This document shows positions 33,345 to 43,162 of a DNA stretch of 64,000 bases, piece after piece. Under the pieces are notes generated by a model. That model searched no databases. It was not told the DNA's origin and saw nothing but the letters and a program-made list of their open reading frames with translations. The stretch spans positions 62,001 to 126,000 of the forward strand of contig CALOAX010000012.1 in NCBI GenBank assembly GCA_942491485.1, in the 5' to 3' direction. Each line of letters opens with the position of its first letter. Positions within the stretch are counted from its first letter, which is position 1. Source of the stretch: Desulfoluna sp942491485. GTDB taxonomy: Bacteria > Desulfobacterota > Desulfobacteria > Desulfobacterales > Desulfolunaceae. Position numbers and translations under genes: made by a program.

Positions 33345-34238
33345 TTAGCGTTGGCGCTGGACAATGTATTGAGCCAGCGCTTTCAAGGGCTCGGCCCTCA
33401 TTTCAAGTCCGGACAGGGCAAAGACAGCCTCTTCCACCAACTCCGTGGCGTATGCCTTGGAGTCGGCCAATCCCATAAGGGAAGGGTAAGTGGCTTTGTT
33501 GAGCTGGGCATCGGTTCCCACGCCCTTGCCCATAAGCGCCGGGTCGCCCTCCACATTGAGGATGTCATCGGTCACTTGAAAGGCGAGGCCAATCTTATCG
33601 GCGTATCGCTTCAAGGCGTCCCGTTCCTCGGTGGTGGCTTCGCCCATTACGGCTCCGGCTTCAACGGAGGCGCGGATGAGGGCGCCGGTTTTGAGGCCGT
33701 GAAGCTCCTTCAGGGCCTCAAGGCCCAAGGGCGTTCCCTCCGCTTCAATATCACGCATCTGGCCTTCGATCATCCCAAAAGCACCGGATGCTTCTGCGGT
33801 GATGCGAATGACCTCAAGGGCAATGCCACCCGGAAGTTCCCGGTCCATGGCAAGGAGATGGAAGGCCGACGTCAACAGGGCATCCCCTGCCAGAATGGCC
33901 GTTGCTTCATCAAAGGCCTTGTGACAGGTGGGGCGTCCCCGCCTCAGGTCATCGTTGTCCATGGCAGGAAGATCGTCATGGATAAGGGAGTAGGTGTGAA
34001 TCATCTCCAGTGCTGAGGCGGCTTTTAAAGCCGAGCTCGAGTCCCCGCCCACAGCTTCACAGGCCGCCAGGCAAAGAATCGGCCGCAGTCGCTTGCCACC
34101 TGCCATGAGGGAGTACTCCATTGCCTGGCCCACACGTTTCTGGACAGGAGGGGTGCTTGCCCCAAGGTGTTCTTTAAGAGATCGCTCCACGATCAGCCGT
34201 TGCTCTTCAAGGTAGATCTTCAGGTTAAACGCGTTCAT
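33345..34238 (-). CDS. ispA: Farnesyl diphosphate synthase (polyprenyl synthetase family)
   Basis: Adds isopentenyl units to allylic diphosphates to make the C15 (possibly C20) prenyl precursor for quinones and undecaprenyl phosphate. Of 297 residues, it has the first aspartate-rich motif DDLPAMDNDDLRRG and the second DDILN, plus GGKRLRPILCLA near the N-terminus. The start overlaps the xseB stop by four bases. Product length cannot be fixed from sequence alone. Confidence 0.94.
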   Translation of the reverse strand: MNAFNLKIYLEEQRLIVERSLKEHLGASTPPVQKRVGQAMEYSLMAGGKRLRPILCLAACEAVGGDSSSALKAASALEMIHTYSLIHDDLPAMDNDDLRRGRPTCHKAFDEATAILAGDALLTSAFHLLAMDRELPGGIALEVIRITAEASGAFGMIEGQMRDIEAEGTPLGLEALKELHGLKTGALIRASVEAGAVMGEATTEERDALKRYADKIGLAFQVTDDILNVEGDPALMGKGVGTDAQLNKATYPSLMGLADSKAYATELVEEAVFALSGLEMRAEPLKALAQYIVQRQR

Positions 34239-34477
34239 TCGCCTCTCCGCTGATCCAAAGGCTGAAATGGAGCATCGGTAAGACCTTCGTCTGTTTCACC
34301 CGTAAGAATACGCACCTTGGTCTCCACCTCATCCAAGGTATCAGAACAGGCTTTTGAGAGCTTAACCCCCTCTTCAAAGCGCTTCATGGCCTTATCCAGG
34401 GGGAGGTCCCCAGATTCAAGTTCCTCAACAATGGCCTCCAACTGGGCCACCGCCTCTTCAAATCTCTTTTTTGCCAT
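34235..34477 (-). CDS. xseB: Exodeoxyribonuclease VII small subunit
   Basis: Small helical partner of XseA in the single-strand exonuclease. It has 80 residues from the ATG at 34477 and shows the family pattern FEEAVAQLEAIVEELESGD and LDKAMKRFEEGVKL. The frame extends six codons upstream, but MAKKRFEEAV is the standard start. It overlaps xseA by 20 bases and ispA by four, consistent with tight coupling. Confidence 0.95.
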   Translation of the reverse strand: MAKKRFEEAVAQLEAIVEELESGDLPLDKAMKRFEEGVKLSKACSDTLDEVETKVRILTGETDEGLTDAPFQPLDQRRGE

Positions 34478-35804
34478 CGTCTTTCCTTTCAACAACGGCT
34501 TTTAAGAAGCCGTCTGCAAGAACCACATCCAGTGAAGAGCCAATCTCCACCTGGGATGCTTGGGTGATCACCTCACCACTTTTTGGATCGCGCACAATGC
34601 TGTAGCCCCGGTCAAGAACCAGTTGGGGACTCAAGGCGTTAAGGCTTTGTGCAAGCCTTGCAACGGCCTCCCGTTTCTGGGACAGCAGGCGATCCATGGC
34701 AAGATCCATGCGTCTTGAGAGGCTTTCGCTTTCACGACGGCCCATCTCCACGGCCACAAGGGGGGAGGCCTTGGTCAGACGATCACATCGCCATGTGTGT
34801 GATGTCCTGTGGTTTGAAACCTCTCGGTGCATGGCCCGCGCCATGCGCTGGGTGAGTTCATCAACCCGCAATCTGTGATCATATATCTTTTTCCGTGGGT
34901 CCACAAGACGACGTGACAAAGCGTTCAGGCTATGCCTGCCACCATCCACGCGTCGCTCCAGGGCGCGGGTGAGCCGTGCCCTGAGTTGTGACACCTCCTC
35001 TTCAAGACGTCGTTTTTCCGGCACAGCCAGGGCCGCGGCTGCCGTGGGGGTAGGGGCCCGCATATCGGCTGTAAAATCGGCTATGGTGTAATCTGTCTCA
35101 TGCCCCACGGCGCTTATCACGGGAAGGGCTGATCGGTGAATGGCCCTGGCCACGTCCTCACTGTTAAAAGGAGCCAGGTCCTCCAGCGACCCACCTCCGC
35201 GTGCCACAATAATAAGGTCAACGGCCATGTGACGATTTAAGATGGACAGGGCAGGTGGAATATCCTGGACGGCCTGCTCTCCCTGAACCCTCACCGGAAC
35301 CACAAGGAGCTCCACATTGGGGTAGCGAAGGCGAAACACGGTGAGCATGTCGTGGACCACCGCCCCGGTGGGCGAGGTAACCAGGGCGATACGCCTCGGA
35401 AAGCGGGGGAGGGGCTTTTTTGATTCGGGATTAAAAAGTCCTTCGTCCGAGAGCTTTCGTTTCAGTTGTTCAAAGGCAAGCTGGAGTGCGCCTGCCCCTT
35501 TGGGCTCCATGTATTCAAAGATAACCTGGTAGGTACCACGGGGCTCATAGAGGCTGACACGGCACAGGCCGGTTATGGTCTGGCCGTCTTCCAGGCGGAA
35601 TTTCAACCGGGCAGCCTGCCCGCGGAAAATGACACCGCTTATTTGGGCGCTACGATCCTTGAGGGTAAAGTAGCAGTGGCCGGATGATGGAATACGAAGG
35701 TTTGATATTTCTCCGTAAATCCAGATATATGGGAATCGATTTTCAAGCAGGGCTTTAATGTCGCTGGTAAGGCTTGAAACCGAATAGATCTCTTTTCGTT
35801 CCAT
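34458..35804 (-). CDS. xseA: Exodeoxyribonuclease VII large subunit
   Basis: Catalytic subunit of exonuclease VII. The 448-residue protein has an N-terminal OB fold (IWIYGEISNLRIPSSGHCYF) and the catalytic core VTSPTGAVVHDML, IIVARGGGSLEDL, and ISAVGHETDYTIADF with DMRAPTPTAAA. A long coiled-coil region and a C-terminal segment (LDRGYSIVRDPKSG) follow. It is the first gene of the xseA-xseB-ispA-dxs-tlyA operon. Confidence 0.96.
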   Translation of the reverse strand: MERKEIYSVSSLTSDIKALLENRFPYIWIYGEISNLRIPSSGHCYFTLKDRSAQISGVIFRGQAARLKFRLEDGQTITGLCRVSLYEPRGTYQVIFEYMEPKGAGALQLAFEQLKRKLSDEGLFNPESKKPLPRFPRRIALVTSPTGAVVHDMLTVFRLRYPNVELLVVPVRVQGEQAVQDIPPALSILNRHMAVDLIIVARGGGSLEDLAPFNSEDVARAIHRSALPVISAVGHETDYTIADFTADMRAPTPTAAAALAVPEKRRLEEEVSQLRARLTRALERRVDGGRHSLNALSRRLVDPRKKIYDHRLRVDELTQRMARAMHREVSNHRTSHTWRCDRLTKASPLVAVEMGRRESESLSRRMDLAMDRLLSQKREAVARLAQSLNALSPQLVLDRGYSIVRDPKSGEVITQASQVEIGSSLDVVLADGFLKAVVERKDDGKKEI

Positions 35805-36403
35805 AATCTCCGGATCTTTCTCACAGTTGCTTTAATAAGGGTTGCGGGCAGAAACAGGGTGTGTCTCTGGCGTCAAACTTTTGAAAACTTTGACAAACAG
35901 CTCTTTGAAACGCATCCGTCGGAGGCTTTTCACACTGAATCGTTACGGTTATTGACCACTTAAACCTGTTTGCACGTTTCAGCAACCAGATCTTGATTCT
36001 TTTGTTATGACAGCCCGGCGGGTGAATCCCGACACGCACCAGTCGTTTTCGACAGCAGAGTCAGATAATCTAGCACAGTTGCCGGTGGTGTTCAACCAAA
36101 GAGCCGAATTCCGCTCATGATCAGATGCTTCTGCCTACCGACACAGCCGTTGGTTTGGAGAGAGCCTGGAACCGAAAGAGTCGTGGCAGGCAATTGCATT
36201 ATTGGGAAAATTTTGCAGAGTGACACGCCATGGGTGATGAGATGATGCAAACTCACATTTTTTGGTATGTTGCGAATAAATCGTATAATTACAGATATGT
36301 GCATTGGTTTGCTGCTTTTTGTTTTATGTAGATAACGTCCGATAAGATATATTATGTAAACTTTTGTTATTCGAAATCAAGCAAAGCAAGATGCCGGTCT
36401 GCC
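35805..36403. other. 599-base gap with a degenerate repeat
   Basis: No gene is supported. Within it, 35868-35911 matches the segment at 62690-62730 (CAAACTTTTGAAAA, then TTTGACAAACAG), so it is a degraded member of the dispersed repeat family (copy 4). A 72-codon minus-strand frame at 35821-36039 overlaps it and is rejected. Confidence 0.5.
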
Positions 36404-36673
36404 CTACTTTTCACCATTGATGAATTCCCTTACAGCCGGTGGGATATGAATGGTGTCGAGTTCCATGCGGCCAAGAGCCTTTCCAAGAATCCGGTTCTTC
36501 TCTCCGGTCTTTTTCCGTTTGTCCATAATAAAGCAGAGTTCCCCATGAACCAGGCAGAGGCCACTCTTCACAGATATGGTGGCAGCCCTGAAGCTGTGCT
36601 CCTTGTAAGTGGCCCCCAATTTTTCCGTGATGGCTTTCAGGTGTTCGAAAAGTTCAGCTTGAGACAGTTTCAT
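36404..36673 (-). CDS. Small conserved-looking protein of unknown function
   Basis: An 89-residue protein without signal peptide. It has an N-terminal helix (LSQAELFEHLKAITEKLGA), strands SVKSGLCLVHGELCFIMDKRK, and a C-terminal helix HIPPAVREFINGEK. Codon use and the amphipathic pattern suggest a real gene. No family is recognised. It stands alone between gaps. Confidence 0.65.
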   Translation of the reverse strand: MKLSQAELFEHLKAITEKLGATYKEHSFRAATISVKSGLCLVHGELCFIMDKRKKTGEKNRILGKALGRMELDTIHIPPAVREFINGEK

Positions 36674-37122
36674 GGCCGATGCGTTGCTCTCTGCTCCATT
36701 TGGGTTGATCGTTTATGTGATTTACCTTCCGCACGATTATCGTCAAAACAGTGAAAGGTCAAGTCCCGACCCATGGTCGCAAACCCTAAAACGTTCGTTC
36801 GTGTCAATGTGAACCATTAAATTTTTGAAAGTATGTTCAGATTATCTCTTGGTTGTTCCCTGTTATGGTATATTCAAGGCGTTCATTGAGTTTTACGGGT
36901 TGAAATTGCGAATACCTGTGTTATCTTTTTTTTGCGTATCATGCGGACCTTGGCGTGGTAATCAATCAGTGTAACATGCGCCAGCAATTTCCGAGGCGCT
37001 GGGCATCGCATCATCCATGTGGTTTGTGAGGCCCTCTATCGTACGTGCCAACATAAACATCACACTCCTGTTGGGCTTTTTTCCCCGGAGTCATCATTAA
37101 CTTTTCTCAATTCGGAGGATCA
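36674..37122. other. 449-base gap upstream of the Bax-inhibitor-1 gene
   Basis: Nothing clear is seen except an A/T-rich stretch around 36810-36890 (including TATATT) that probably holds the promoter of the downstream gene. No repeat core is present. Confidence 0.35.
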
Positions 37123-37824
37123 ATGCAGTCTTCAACTGTACAAAGTGCCCGTTCCCAGTCAGCGGTGAATTCTTTTCTTATGAGCGTCTACAACTGGATG
37201 TCCGTAGGCCTTCTTCTTACCGCAGGTGTGGCTTGGTATGTGGCCAACTCTCAGACCATGCTCCAACTCATTTTTGGCAACCGCATGGTTTTCTTCGGGC
37301 TGATCATAGCTGAGCTTGGGTTGGTCGTGGCCATTTCTGCAGGCATTCAGCGCATGAAGGCAGGCACTGCCACCCTACTTTTTATGCTCTACTCTGCCCT
37401 AAACGGAGCCACCCTCGCTTCTATTTTTATTGTCTACACCAAGTCGTCCATCTTCTCGACGTTTATCGTTTGTGCGGCGATGTTCGCCACCTGCAGCGTC
37501 TACGGCATGGTGACCAAAAAAGACCTCACAGGTGTGGGCAACTTCATGTTCATGGGCCTCATCGGTATCATCATCGCCACGGTTGTGAACTTCTTCCTCA
37601 AGAGCTCCGGCATGGCCATGATCATCTCTTATGTCGGCGTGGTTGTTTTTGTGGGCCTTACCGCCTACGACACCCAGAAAATCAAGGCCATGGCCCTCGC
37701 CCAGCCGGGTGATCTCGACAGCGGCACCCTGCGTAAAGGCGCCATCCTGGGCGCCCTCACCCTCTACCTTGACTTCATCAACCTCTTCCTTATGCTCCTC
37801 AGGATCATGGGGGACCGCGAGTAA
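37123..37824 (+). CDS. Bax inhibitor-1/YccA family membrane protein
   Basis: A 233-residue inner-membrane protein with seven hydrophobic segments. The family pattern is clear: VYNWMSVGLLLTAGVAWYVA, FMLYSALNGATLASIF, YGMVTKKDLTGVGNFMFMGL, and GLTAYDTQKIKAM near the end, followed by ALTLYLDFINLFLMLLRI. Relatives include a pH-dependent calcium leak (BsYetJ) and FtsH-modulating YccA. Which role applies here is unknown. GGAGG precedes the ATG, and a strong terminator follows. Confidence 0.92.
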   Translation: MQSSTVQSARSQSAVNSFLMSVYNWMSVGLLLTAGVAWYVANSQTMLQLIFGNRMVFFGLIIAELGLVVAISAGIQRMKAGTATLLFMLYSALNGATLASIFIVYTKSSIFSTFIVCAAMFATCSVYGMVTKKDLTGVGNFMFMGLIGIIIATVVNFFLKSSGMAMIISYVGVVVFVGLTAYDTQKIKAMALAQPGDLDSGTLRKGAILGALTLYLDFINLFLMLLRIMGDRE

Positions 37825-37853
37825 CAGCCGCATAGCATCACCTTATTAAAACA

Positions 37854-37898
37854 AAACGGCCCGTAAACCTTCATTGGTTTACGGGCCGTTTTTGTTTT
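37854..37898 (+). terminator. Intrinsic terminator after the Bax-inhibitor-1 gene
   Basis: A perfect 16-base stem pairs 37854-37869 with 37876-37891 (AAACGGCCCGTAAACC and its complement) and is followed by T-rich TTTGTTTT. Confidence 0.9.
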
Positions 37899-37914
37899 GG
37901 GCGACAGGCAAAAG

Positions 37915-38175
37915 CAATGCCTCCGGCGGCAAGGTGCGCCACCTTGAAAGCGGGTTGCGACTGCTCCTTGCCCTTCGTTCCTCAGGGAAACTCACATTCG
38001 CTTTGTGCTGTAGCCAACCTCATAGATTATCATATAGTCAGACTTTTCCCTTTGATGGCAGCACTCTTATATTTACGTCCGATGCGCTTTGACCCGAGGA
38101 ACGAGGGACAAAGCGCATCGAAAACCTGGGGTCCAGGGGATCATCCCCTGGCCGCCGGAGGCAGTTCTTTTGTTT
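37915..38175. repeat. Composite dispersed repeat, copy 5
   Basis: Starts with GCCTCCGGCGGC and the hairpin CAAGGTG-CGC-CACCTTG, and ends with the palindrome CCAGGGGAT-C-ATCCCCTGG followed by CCGCCGGAGGC. The two ends are repeat heads in opposite orientation with about 200 bases of A/T-richer sequence between them. Confidence 0.65.
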
Positions 38176-38180
38176 GTAAA

Positions 38181-39524
38181 TTAACCTATTTCATGGCGAA
38201 CAGCCTCGGCGATCTCTTCGGCGCAGCGCTGCGTCAATTCGGCATCCTCCCCTTCCACCATGACGCGCAGCATCTTCTGTGTGCCGGAGTAGCGCACCAG
38301 GGTCCGGCCTTTGCCGGCAAGGGCTTTTTCGGCGTCATTGATGGCTTTGGGAACATCGGTCAGGGAGTCCAGGGGTTTTTTCTCGGAGACGTCAACGTTG
38401 ATGAGAACCTGAGGGAAAACGGTCATGGCTTGCTTCAGTTCGGACAGGGGCTTGCCGGTGTCCACCAGGACGGTGAGAAGGAGCAGCGCACTCAGGAGGC
38501 CATCGCCTGTTGTGTGGCGATCGAGAAAGATCATGTGGCCGGAGTCCTCACCGCCCACAACAGCGCCCTTCTCTTTCATGGAGAGCATGACGTGGCGATC
38601 GCCCACGGAGCTTTTGATGTGGGACACACCCTGTTTTTCGAGGCATGCCGAGAGCCCCATGTTGCTCATCACCGTGGTTACCACGGTGTTATTGGCAAGG
38701 ATGCCCTTGGTTCGATAGTGTTCCGCAACAATGGCGATGACCTGATCGCCGGAAACAACCTCCCCTTGTTCATCCACGCAGATCAGGCGGTCGGCGTCGC
38801 CATCAAAGGCGAGACCGGCGTGGGCACCGGTGGAGGTGACCCTGGACTGCACCTCATCCGGGTGCTCGGAGCCGCAGCCGGCATTGATATTAACGCCATT
38901 GGGAGAGGCGTTGATGAGGGTAAGCTCCGCCCCTGCCCCTTTCAGCAGCGTTTCCACCAGAGCGCTTGATGCACCGTTGGAGGCATCCGCCACCAGGCGA
39001 AGACCGGAAAGATCAACGGGGCAGGCATTTTTCAAAAAGCTGAGGTAACGAGTCGCGGCATCGGGGATGTGGTGCATGGTTCCAATGTCAGCGATGGCTT
39101 CACGCTTTTCGGTTAATGTCTGGACATCCTCAATCAGTGCTTCGAGTCTTTGTTCCACCGTTTCATCAAATTTGAACCCGTCCCCGTTAAACAGCTTGAT
39201 GCCGTTGTCCTCAAAGGGGTTGTGGGAGGCAGAGATGACAACGCCTACTGCGGCGGTTTCCTCGGTTGCTGTGAGAAACGCTACACCGGGGGTGGGAATG
39301 ACCCCTGCAAGGGCCACATTTGCCCCCATGCTCATAATTCCCGAGGCAAGGGCTGATGTGAGGGCCTGACCTGATTGCCGGGTGTCGCGGCCAATGATGA
39401 CGGTGTGTTTTTCGGGTGTGGCAAAGGATGCCGCCACCGCTTGTCCCACCCTTTGGGCCGTCTCCACGGTCATGGGCTCCATGTTAAATTTTCCACGTAT
39501 GCCGTCGGTTCCAAAAAGTTTCAT
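38181..39524 (-). CDS. glmM: Phosphoglucosamine mutase
   Basis: Interconverts glucosamine 6- and 1-phosphate on the way to UDP-GlcNAc. The 447-residue protein has the phosphoserine loop ISASHNPFEDNGIKLF, the metal-binding loop DGDADRLICVDE, the sugar-binding GGEDSGH, and the phosphate-binding RYSGTQKMLRVMVEG. It lies 35 bases after the beta-helix protein gene on the same strand, so the two probably share a transcript. The gene starts MKLFGTDGIRG, standard for the family. Confidence 0.97.
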   Translation of the reverse strand: MKLFGTDGIRGKFNMEPMTVETAQRVGQAVAASFATPEKHTVIIGRDTRQSGQALTSALASGIMSMGANVALAGVIPTPGVAFLTATEETAAVGVVISASHNPFEDNGIKLFNGDGFKFDETVEQRLEALIEDVQTLTEKREAIADIGTMHHIPDAATRYLSFLKNACPVDLSGLRLVADASNGASSALVETLLKGAGAELTLINASPNGVNINAGCGSEHPDEVQSRVTSTGAHAGLAFDGDADRLICVDEQGEVVSGDQVIAIVAEHYRTKGILANNTVVTTVMSNMGLSACLEKQGVSHIKSSVGDRHVMLSMKEKGAVVGGEDSGHMIFLDRHTTGDGLLSALLLLTVLVDTGKPLSELKQAMTVFPQVLINVDVSEKKPLDSLTDVPKAINDAEKALAGKGRTLVRYSGTQKMLRVMVEGEDAELTQRCAEEIAEAVRHEIG

Positions 39525-39559
39525 ATTCTGCCTTTATTCAAGTAGATATAAGCAATAGT

Positions 39560-40807
39560 TTAAGCGTAGGTTAAAGGGAACAACCGAGCCGCAAGCTCTT
39601 CTGTTTCACGGACGATATCGAAAAGCCAGTCACGCCCAAGGGCGCGATGTGCCTCATCAAGGGATTGAACGGTTGTGATGTAATCAGCACCGGAATCTGC
39701 GTTAAGTGTGTCGAAGAATGGGCCGAAGGTATCAGGTGTCACGTGAGTTTCAATCATTTTCTGCAGTGAGTCCTGAAAGGCAACCATTTGTCCTGACACT
39801 TCTTGCTTCTGGCTGGCCAGGGATGAATCAGAGGTTATTTTCCCCTTTTCCATACCCAGCGCAAGGGATGAGGGCAATTTTTCTGCAAATGCACGGAAAC
39901 GTTTGATGCGCTCGGCAAGGGTTGAATCCAAAGCGGCAAGGTGGCCGTCATAGAGCTCACGGGGGTACGCATCTCCCACAAATAGTCCACGCACATTGCG
40001 TGTCCATGCCATCAGGGCCATGATGTTACCGATGTAATGCACGTTGTTTTTTACAATGCGTTTTACATTCTGGTAAATTCCGTCCGGAGCGGCCAGGGAG
40101 CCGGCACGGACGGCCCCGCCAAAATGGAGGCGCCCTTCCCTCTCCTCGTCCTTTCGCATGATGGTCCCTGCAGCCACTACGGTTCCGAAGGCAAGCCGGC
40201 TCGGCCCCACGAGCCCCCCCTGCCCCCCAAGGAAGATGGGTCGCTTATCAAGCATGACCCCTTCCGGAACGTTTCCGAGAAGCGATGCGGTGGCCTTGTC
40301 CTGATTGGGAGTGTAGTTGAAATGAATATAAGAGCTGCCGACCTCGCTGTGATCTTTGCGGCTTGTGCCACCGGCCATCAGAACATCACAGAAGTTAATG
40401 AGGCTTCCAAGGGTGACAAAGGGGAGAAGAATGGTTTGCTTCAATCCCACGGTGTGGGCACATGATGCTTCCTCTTCGAAAATGGTGCCTTCGCGAAGGT
40501 GGGCACCGGATCCCGCCTGGGCGCCTTCCAGAAAAACAGCTTTTTTTGCATACCCCCCTTTGAGCCGAACCCCTTTAGCCAGCTGGCAGGAGTCAACGGT
40601 CATGGGGGCCTCTTCACCAAGGGTGACCCCTGGTCCAATAAAAGTGGTCTCCCCTGCGATACGGCATCCGCTGTGAAGGGTTACCCCGTCGCCTGAAATA
40701 CGATCTATATTTACATCCGTTGCAATTTCAATGCTCATGGGAGCGGGGATACGTACCCCTTTCTCTATAAGCGCCTGAATTTTTCCGCCGGCTGCTGTGT
40801 CGGTCAT
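39560..40807 (-). CDS. Left-handed beta-helix protein related to GlmU-type acyl/nucleotidyl transferases
   Basis: A 415-residue soluble protein from the ATG at 40807. Residues about 15-190 contain imperfect hexapeptide repeats (ISGDGVTLHSGCRIAGETTF, GPGVTLGEE) and continue through LIHFNYTPNQDKATASLLGN, as in GlmU-like beta-helix domains. There is no N-terminal nucleotidyltransferase domain. The C-terminal 180 residues are helical, with no family I can name. It precedes glmM by 35 bases, so a role in amino-sugar activation is likely, but the reaction is unproven. Confidence 0.78.
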   Translation of the reverse strand: MTDTAAGGKIQALIEKGVRIPAPMSIEIATDVNIDRISGDGVTLHSGCRIAGETTFIGPGVTLGEEAPMTVDSCQLAKGVRLKGGYAKKAVFLEGAQAGSGAHLREGTIFEEEASCAHTVGLKQTILLPFVTLGSLINFCDVLMAGGTSRKDHSEVGSSYIHFNYTPNQDKATASLLGNVPEGVMLDKRPIFLGGQGGLVGPSRLAFGTVVAAGTIMRKDEEREGRLHFGGAVRAGSLAAPDGIYQNVKRIVKNNVHYIGNIMALMAWTRNVRGLFVGDAYPRELYDGHLAALDSTLAERIKRFRAFAEKLPSSLALGMEKGKITSDSSLASQKQEVSGQMVAFQDSLQKMIETHVTPDTFGPFFDTLNADSGADYITTVQSLDEAHRALGRDWLFDIVRETEELAARLFPLTYA

Positions 40808-41425
40808 GGTGGCCTCATGGTGGTTGGTTATGGCAGCTCCGTAAAAACCGGAACGATGGATTTCTTGCAACTATTCGAGGGCTGGCGTGCATAAACCACG
40901 ATAGGCGTCCATACGGTGCGATATATCTGGCAGCCGAGGAAGCCGGGTGACAGAATCATCGGTATAAACACAGAAACGTAGCCCGTCAGCAAATGTGACG
41001 TACCCGAGGAATGAGGGGGCGAAACATTTGCAACATGCTTTCGAGGTGGCTCACCTCGCCGCCGGCGGCACAAGCTGAATAGTTACGATTCGTTTTGCGA
41101 AGATAATTGTGCTTCATCACCTCAAAATCAGGTGCGAAACCACACATGTTTTTAACGGCTGGTGCATGGCAAGTCAAGGGAAAGGCCGTTGGTAAATGGG
41201 CCATTATTTCCTTTAGAATGAATTGTTGGGTGGTTTTCGCTTGTGCTGCGGCTACCCTGAGATTATAGTTAAATGTTACGATAACCTCGAACACATACCC
41301 ATGAACGATCGACGAATTATCAGGGGCCTGCTAAAAGTCTGTCTTTTTGAAAGGCAACCTGAGGATAGATACCAAACGAAACCATTCCGACAACTGGAAT
41401 CATAACAACACAAATTGGAGCGATT
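40808..41425. other. 618-base gap between the divergent beta-helix gene and pgi
   Basis: No gene is supported. It holds the dispersed repeat at 41035-41085 and, probably, promoters of both flanking genes. Confidence 0.4.
41035..41085. repeat. Dispersed GCCGGCGGC repeat, copy 6
   Basis: The hairpin CGAGGTG-GCT-CACCTCG is followed by CCGCCGGCGGC and the tail AAGCTGAATAGTTACG. The tail is nearly identical to those at 43120, 59150 and 63885. Confidence 0.7.
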
Positions 41426-43060
41426 ATGGCTGAAAATGGATTCAGGATCAGTAAAACCCCTGTGTGGAAAAAACTGAAAGAACATGCAGAAGAGATGAAG
41501 AAACCTGAATATCATTTGAAGCATTTGGTTCAACAGAAAGGTCGGTTGGCTGATTTTTCCCTAAAAAACGTGGATTTTTTTTACGACTTTTCGAGACAGC
41601 GGGTCACGGAAAAGACCATGGACCTGCTCTTTGAGTTGGCCGAAACAGCCGATGTGCATCGCAAGTATCGTGACATGGCCGAAGGGCAGAAAGTCAATGT
41701 CACAGAAAATCGCGCGGCCCTTCATACCGCGGCACGCAGTTTCTCCAGCCAGTCCATCCTGATGGAGGGGAAAAACGTGATGGGGGAGATCGAGGCCGTC
41801 CGTCGTCAGGTTCATGCTTTCAGCCAAAAAGTCCACAACGGTACCTTGCGCGGCAGCACGGGGAAGGCATTTCGTCATATCGTGGTTATCGGCATCGGCG
41901 GGTCCTACCTTGGGACCGAGTTTGTTGCAAATGCCCTCTTTGCTTTTGCGGACAAGGGGATGGAGCTTCATTTTCTCTCCAACGTTGATTCCCACAATTT
42001 CGAGACGATCAAAACAAAAATTGATCCGGAGAGCACCCTCTGTATCGTCATTTCCAAAAGCTTCACCACCGTTGAGACCATGGCAAACGCCAAGCAGATG
42101 AAGGAGTACCTCTCATCATGCGGTTTGGATGCCATGAAGCATTGTGTCACCGTTACCAGCAAAGGCAGCCCCGGTGACAAGGGGGATGAATCGGGCATTG
42201 AAACCTTTCACATGTTTGACTTTATCGGCGGACGATTCAGCGTGACTTCGGCGGTGGGGGGAGTCCCTTTAAGTCTTTATCTGGGGTACGATCGGTTCGA
42301 CCGCTTCCTCGAGGGAGCACGTGAGGTGGACATCCACACCAAGTATGCCCCCTCTCCGGAAAACATCCCCCTGGTGTCTGCCCTCATCGGCATCTGGAAC
42401 AATAATTTTCTCGGTTACCAGGCCCAGGCGGTGATCCCCTATGCCTCCCCCCTTTCCAAGCTGGCCCCCCATATTCAGCAGCTCAACATGGAGAGCAACG
42501 GAAAGTCCGTCACCATCAACAACTACGAGCTGGATAACTCCTCTGGAGTTATCATCTTCGGAGAACCGGGAACCAACGCACAGCACTCCTTTTTCCAACT
42601 GGCCCATCAGGGGCACCCCTTTCCCATCGACTTTATTGGTGTGATCAGCCCCCAATACCCGGAAGGAAGCTGCCGGCCTCATGGGGTAAGCAACCATCAG
42701 GAGCTCTGGGCCAACCTCATTTCCCAGGCTACGGCCCTTGCCGTGGGCAAGGATGACGAGGAGAAAACCCGTTTTTTTCAGGGGAACCGCCCCTCCTCCA
42801 CCATTCTGTTAAACGATCTTTCCCCCGCAAACGTGGGGAGGCTTCTCGCGTATTATGAAGCTCAGACGGTCTACAAGGCTTTTATCTGGGATATCAACCC
42901 CTTTGATCAGTTTGGTGTGGAGCTGGGGAAAACCATAGCGAACGACTTGCGCAAGGAGATTGTCTCCAAGAACAACAACGAGGCTTATAATTTCAAGCAC
43001 ATGGATGAAATTACCAGGTTTTACCTGGAACGGCTTTTTTCCGGAAATCTTCCAGAGTAA
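41426..43060 (+). CDS. pgi: Glucose-6-phosphate isomerase
   Basis: Interconverts glucose and fructose 6-phosphates in the cytoplasm. The 544-residue protein carries GIGGSYLGTEF near residue 155, SKSFTTVETMANA, GGRFSVTSAVGG, and the catalytic segment NQHSFFQ-like AQHSFFQLAHQG. GGAG precedes the ATG at 41426. It ends in a repeat and a terminator shared with convergent fabH. Confidence 0.96.
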   Translation: MAENGFRISKTPVWKKLKEHAEEMKKPEYHLKHLVQQKGRLADFSLKNVDFFYDFSRQRVTEKTMDLLFELAETADVHRKYRDMAEGQKVNVTENRAALHTAARSFSSQSILMEGKNVMGEIEAVRRQVHAFSQKVHNGTLRGSTGKAFRHIVVIGIGGSYLGTEFVANALFAFADKGMELHFLSNVDSHNFETIKTKIDPESTLCIVISKSFTTVETMANAKQMKEYLSSCGLDAMKHCVTVTSKGSPGDKGDESGIETFHMFDFIGGRFSVTSAVGGVPLSLYLGYDRFDRFLEGAREVDIHTKYAPSPENIPLVSALIGIWNNNFLGYQAQAVIPYASPLSKLAPHIQQLNMESNGKSVTINNYELDNSSGVIIFGEPGTNAQHSFFQLAHQGHPFPIDFIGVISPQYPEGSCRPHGVSNHQELWANLISQATALAVGKDDEEKTRFFQGNRPSSTILLNDLSPANVGRLLAYYEAQTVYKAFIWDINPFDQFGVELGKTIANDLRKEIVSKNNNEAYNFKHMDEITRFYLERLFSGNLPE

Positions 43061-43087
43061 CCCACCAGTTCATGAGCGTGTGTTAAC

Positions 43088-43132
43088 GTCACCTCCGGCA
43101 GCCCTGCCGGAGGCACAAGCTGAATGGTTGCT
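43088..43132. repeat. Dispersed CCTCCGGC repeat, copy 7
   Basis: ACCTCCGGC-AGCCCT-GCCGGAGGC forms a stem, followed by the tail AAGCTGAATGGTTGC. It lies between pgi and its terminator. Confidence 0.7.
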
Positions 43133-43162
43133 TCGCAGCCATAGCCCCTTGAAGCCCTAAAC

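Noticed and set aside
35821..36039. A 72-codon minus-strand frame
   Set aside because: It overlaps a degraded dispersed repeat and has no recognisable protein pattern.
37917..38969. Open frame of 350 codons on the plus strand
   Set aside because: Mostly antisense to glmM, which has intact catalytic motifs. The frame begins in a dispersed repeat.
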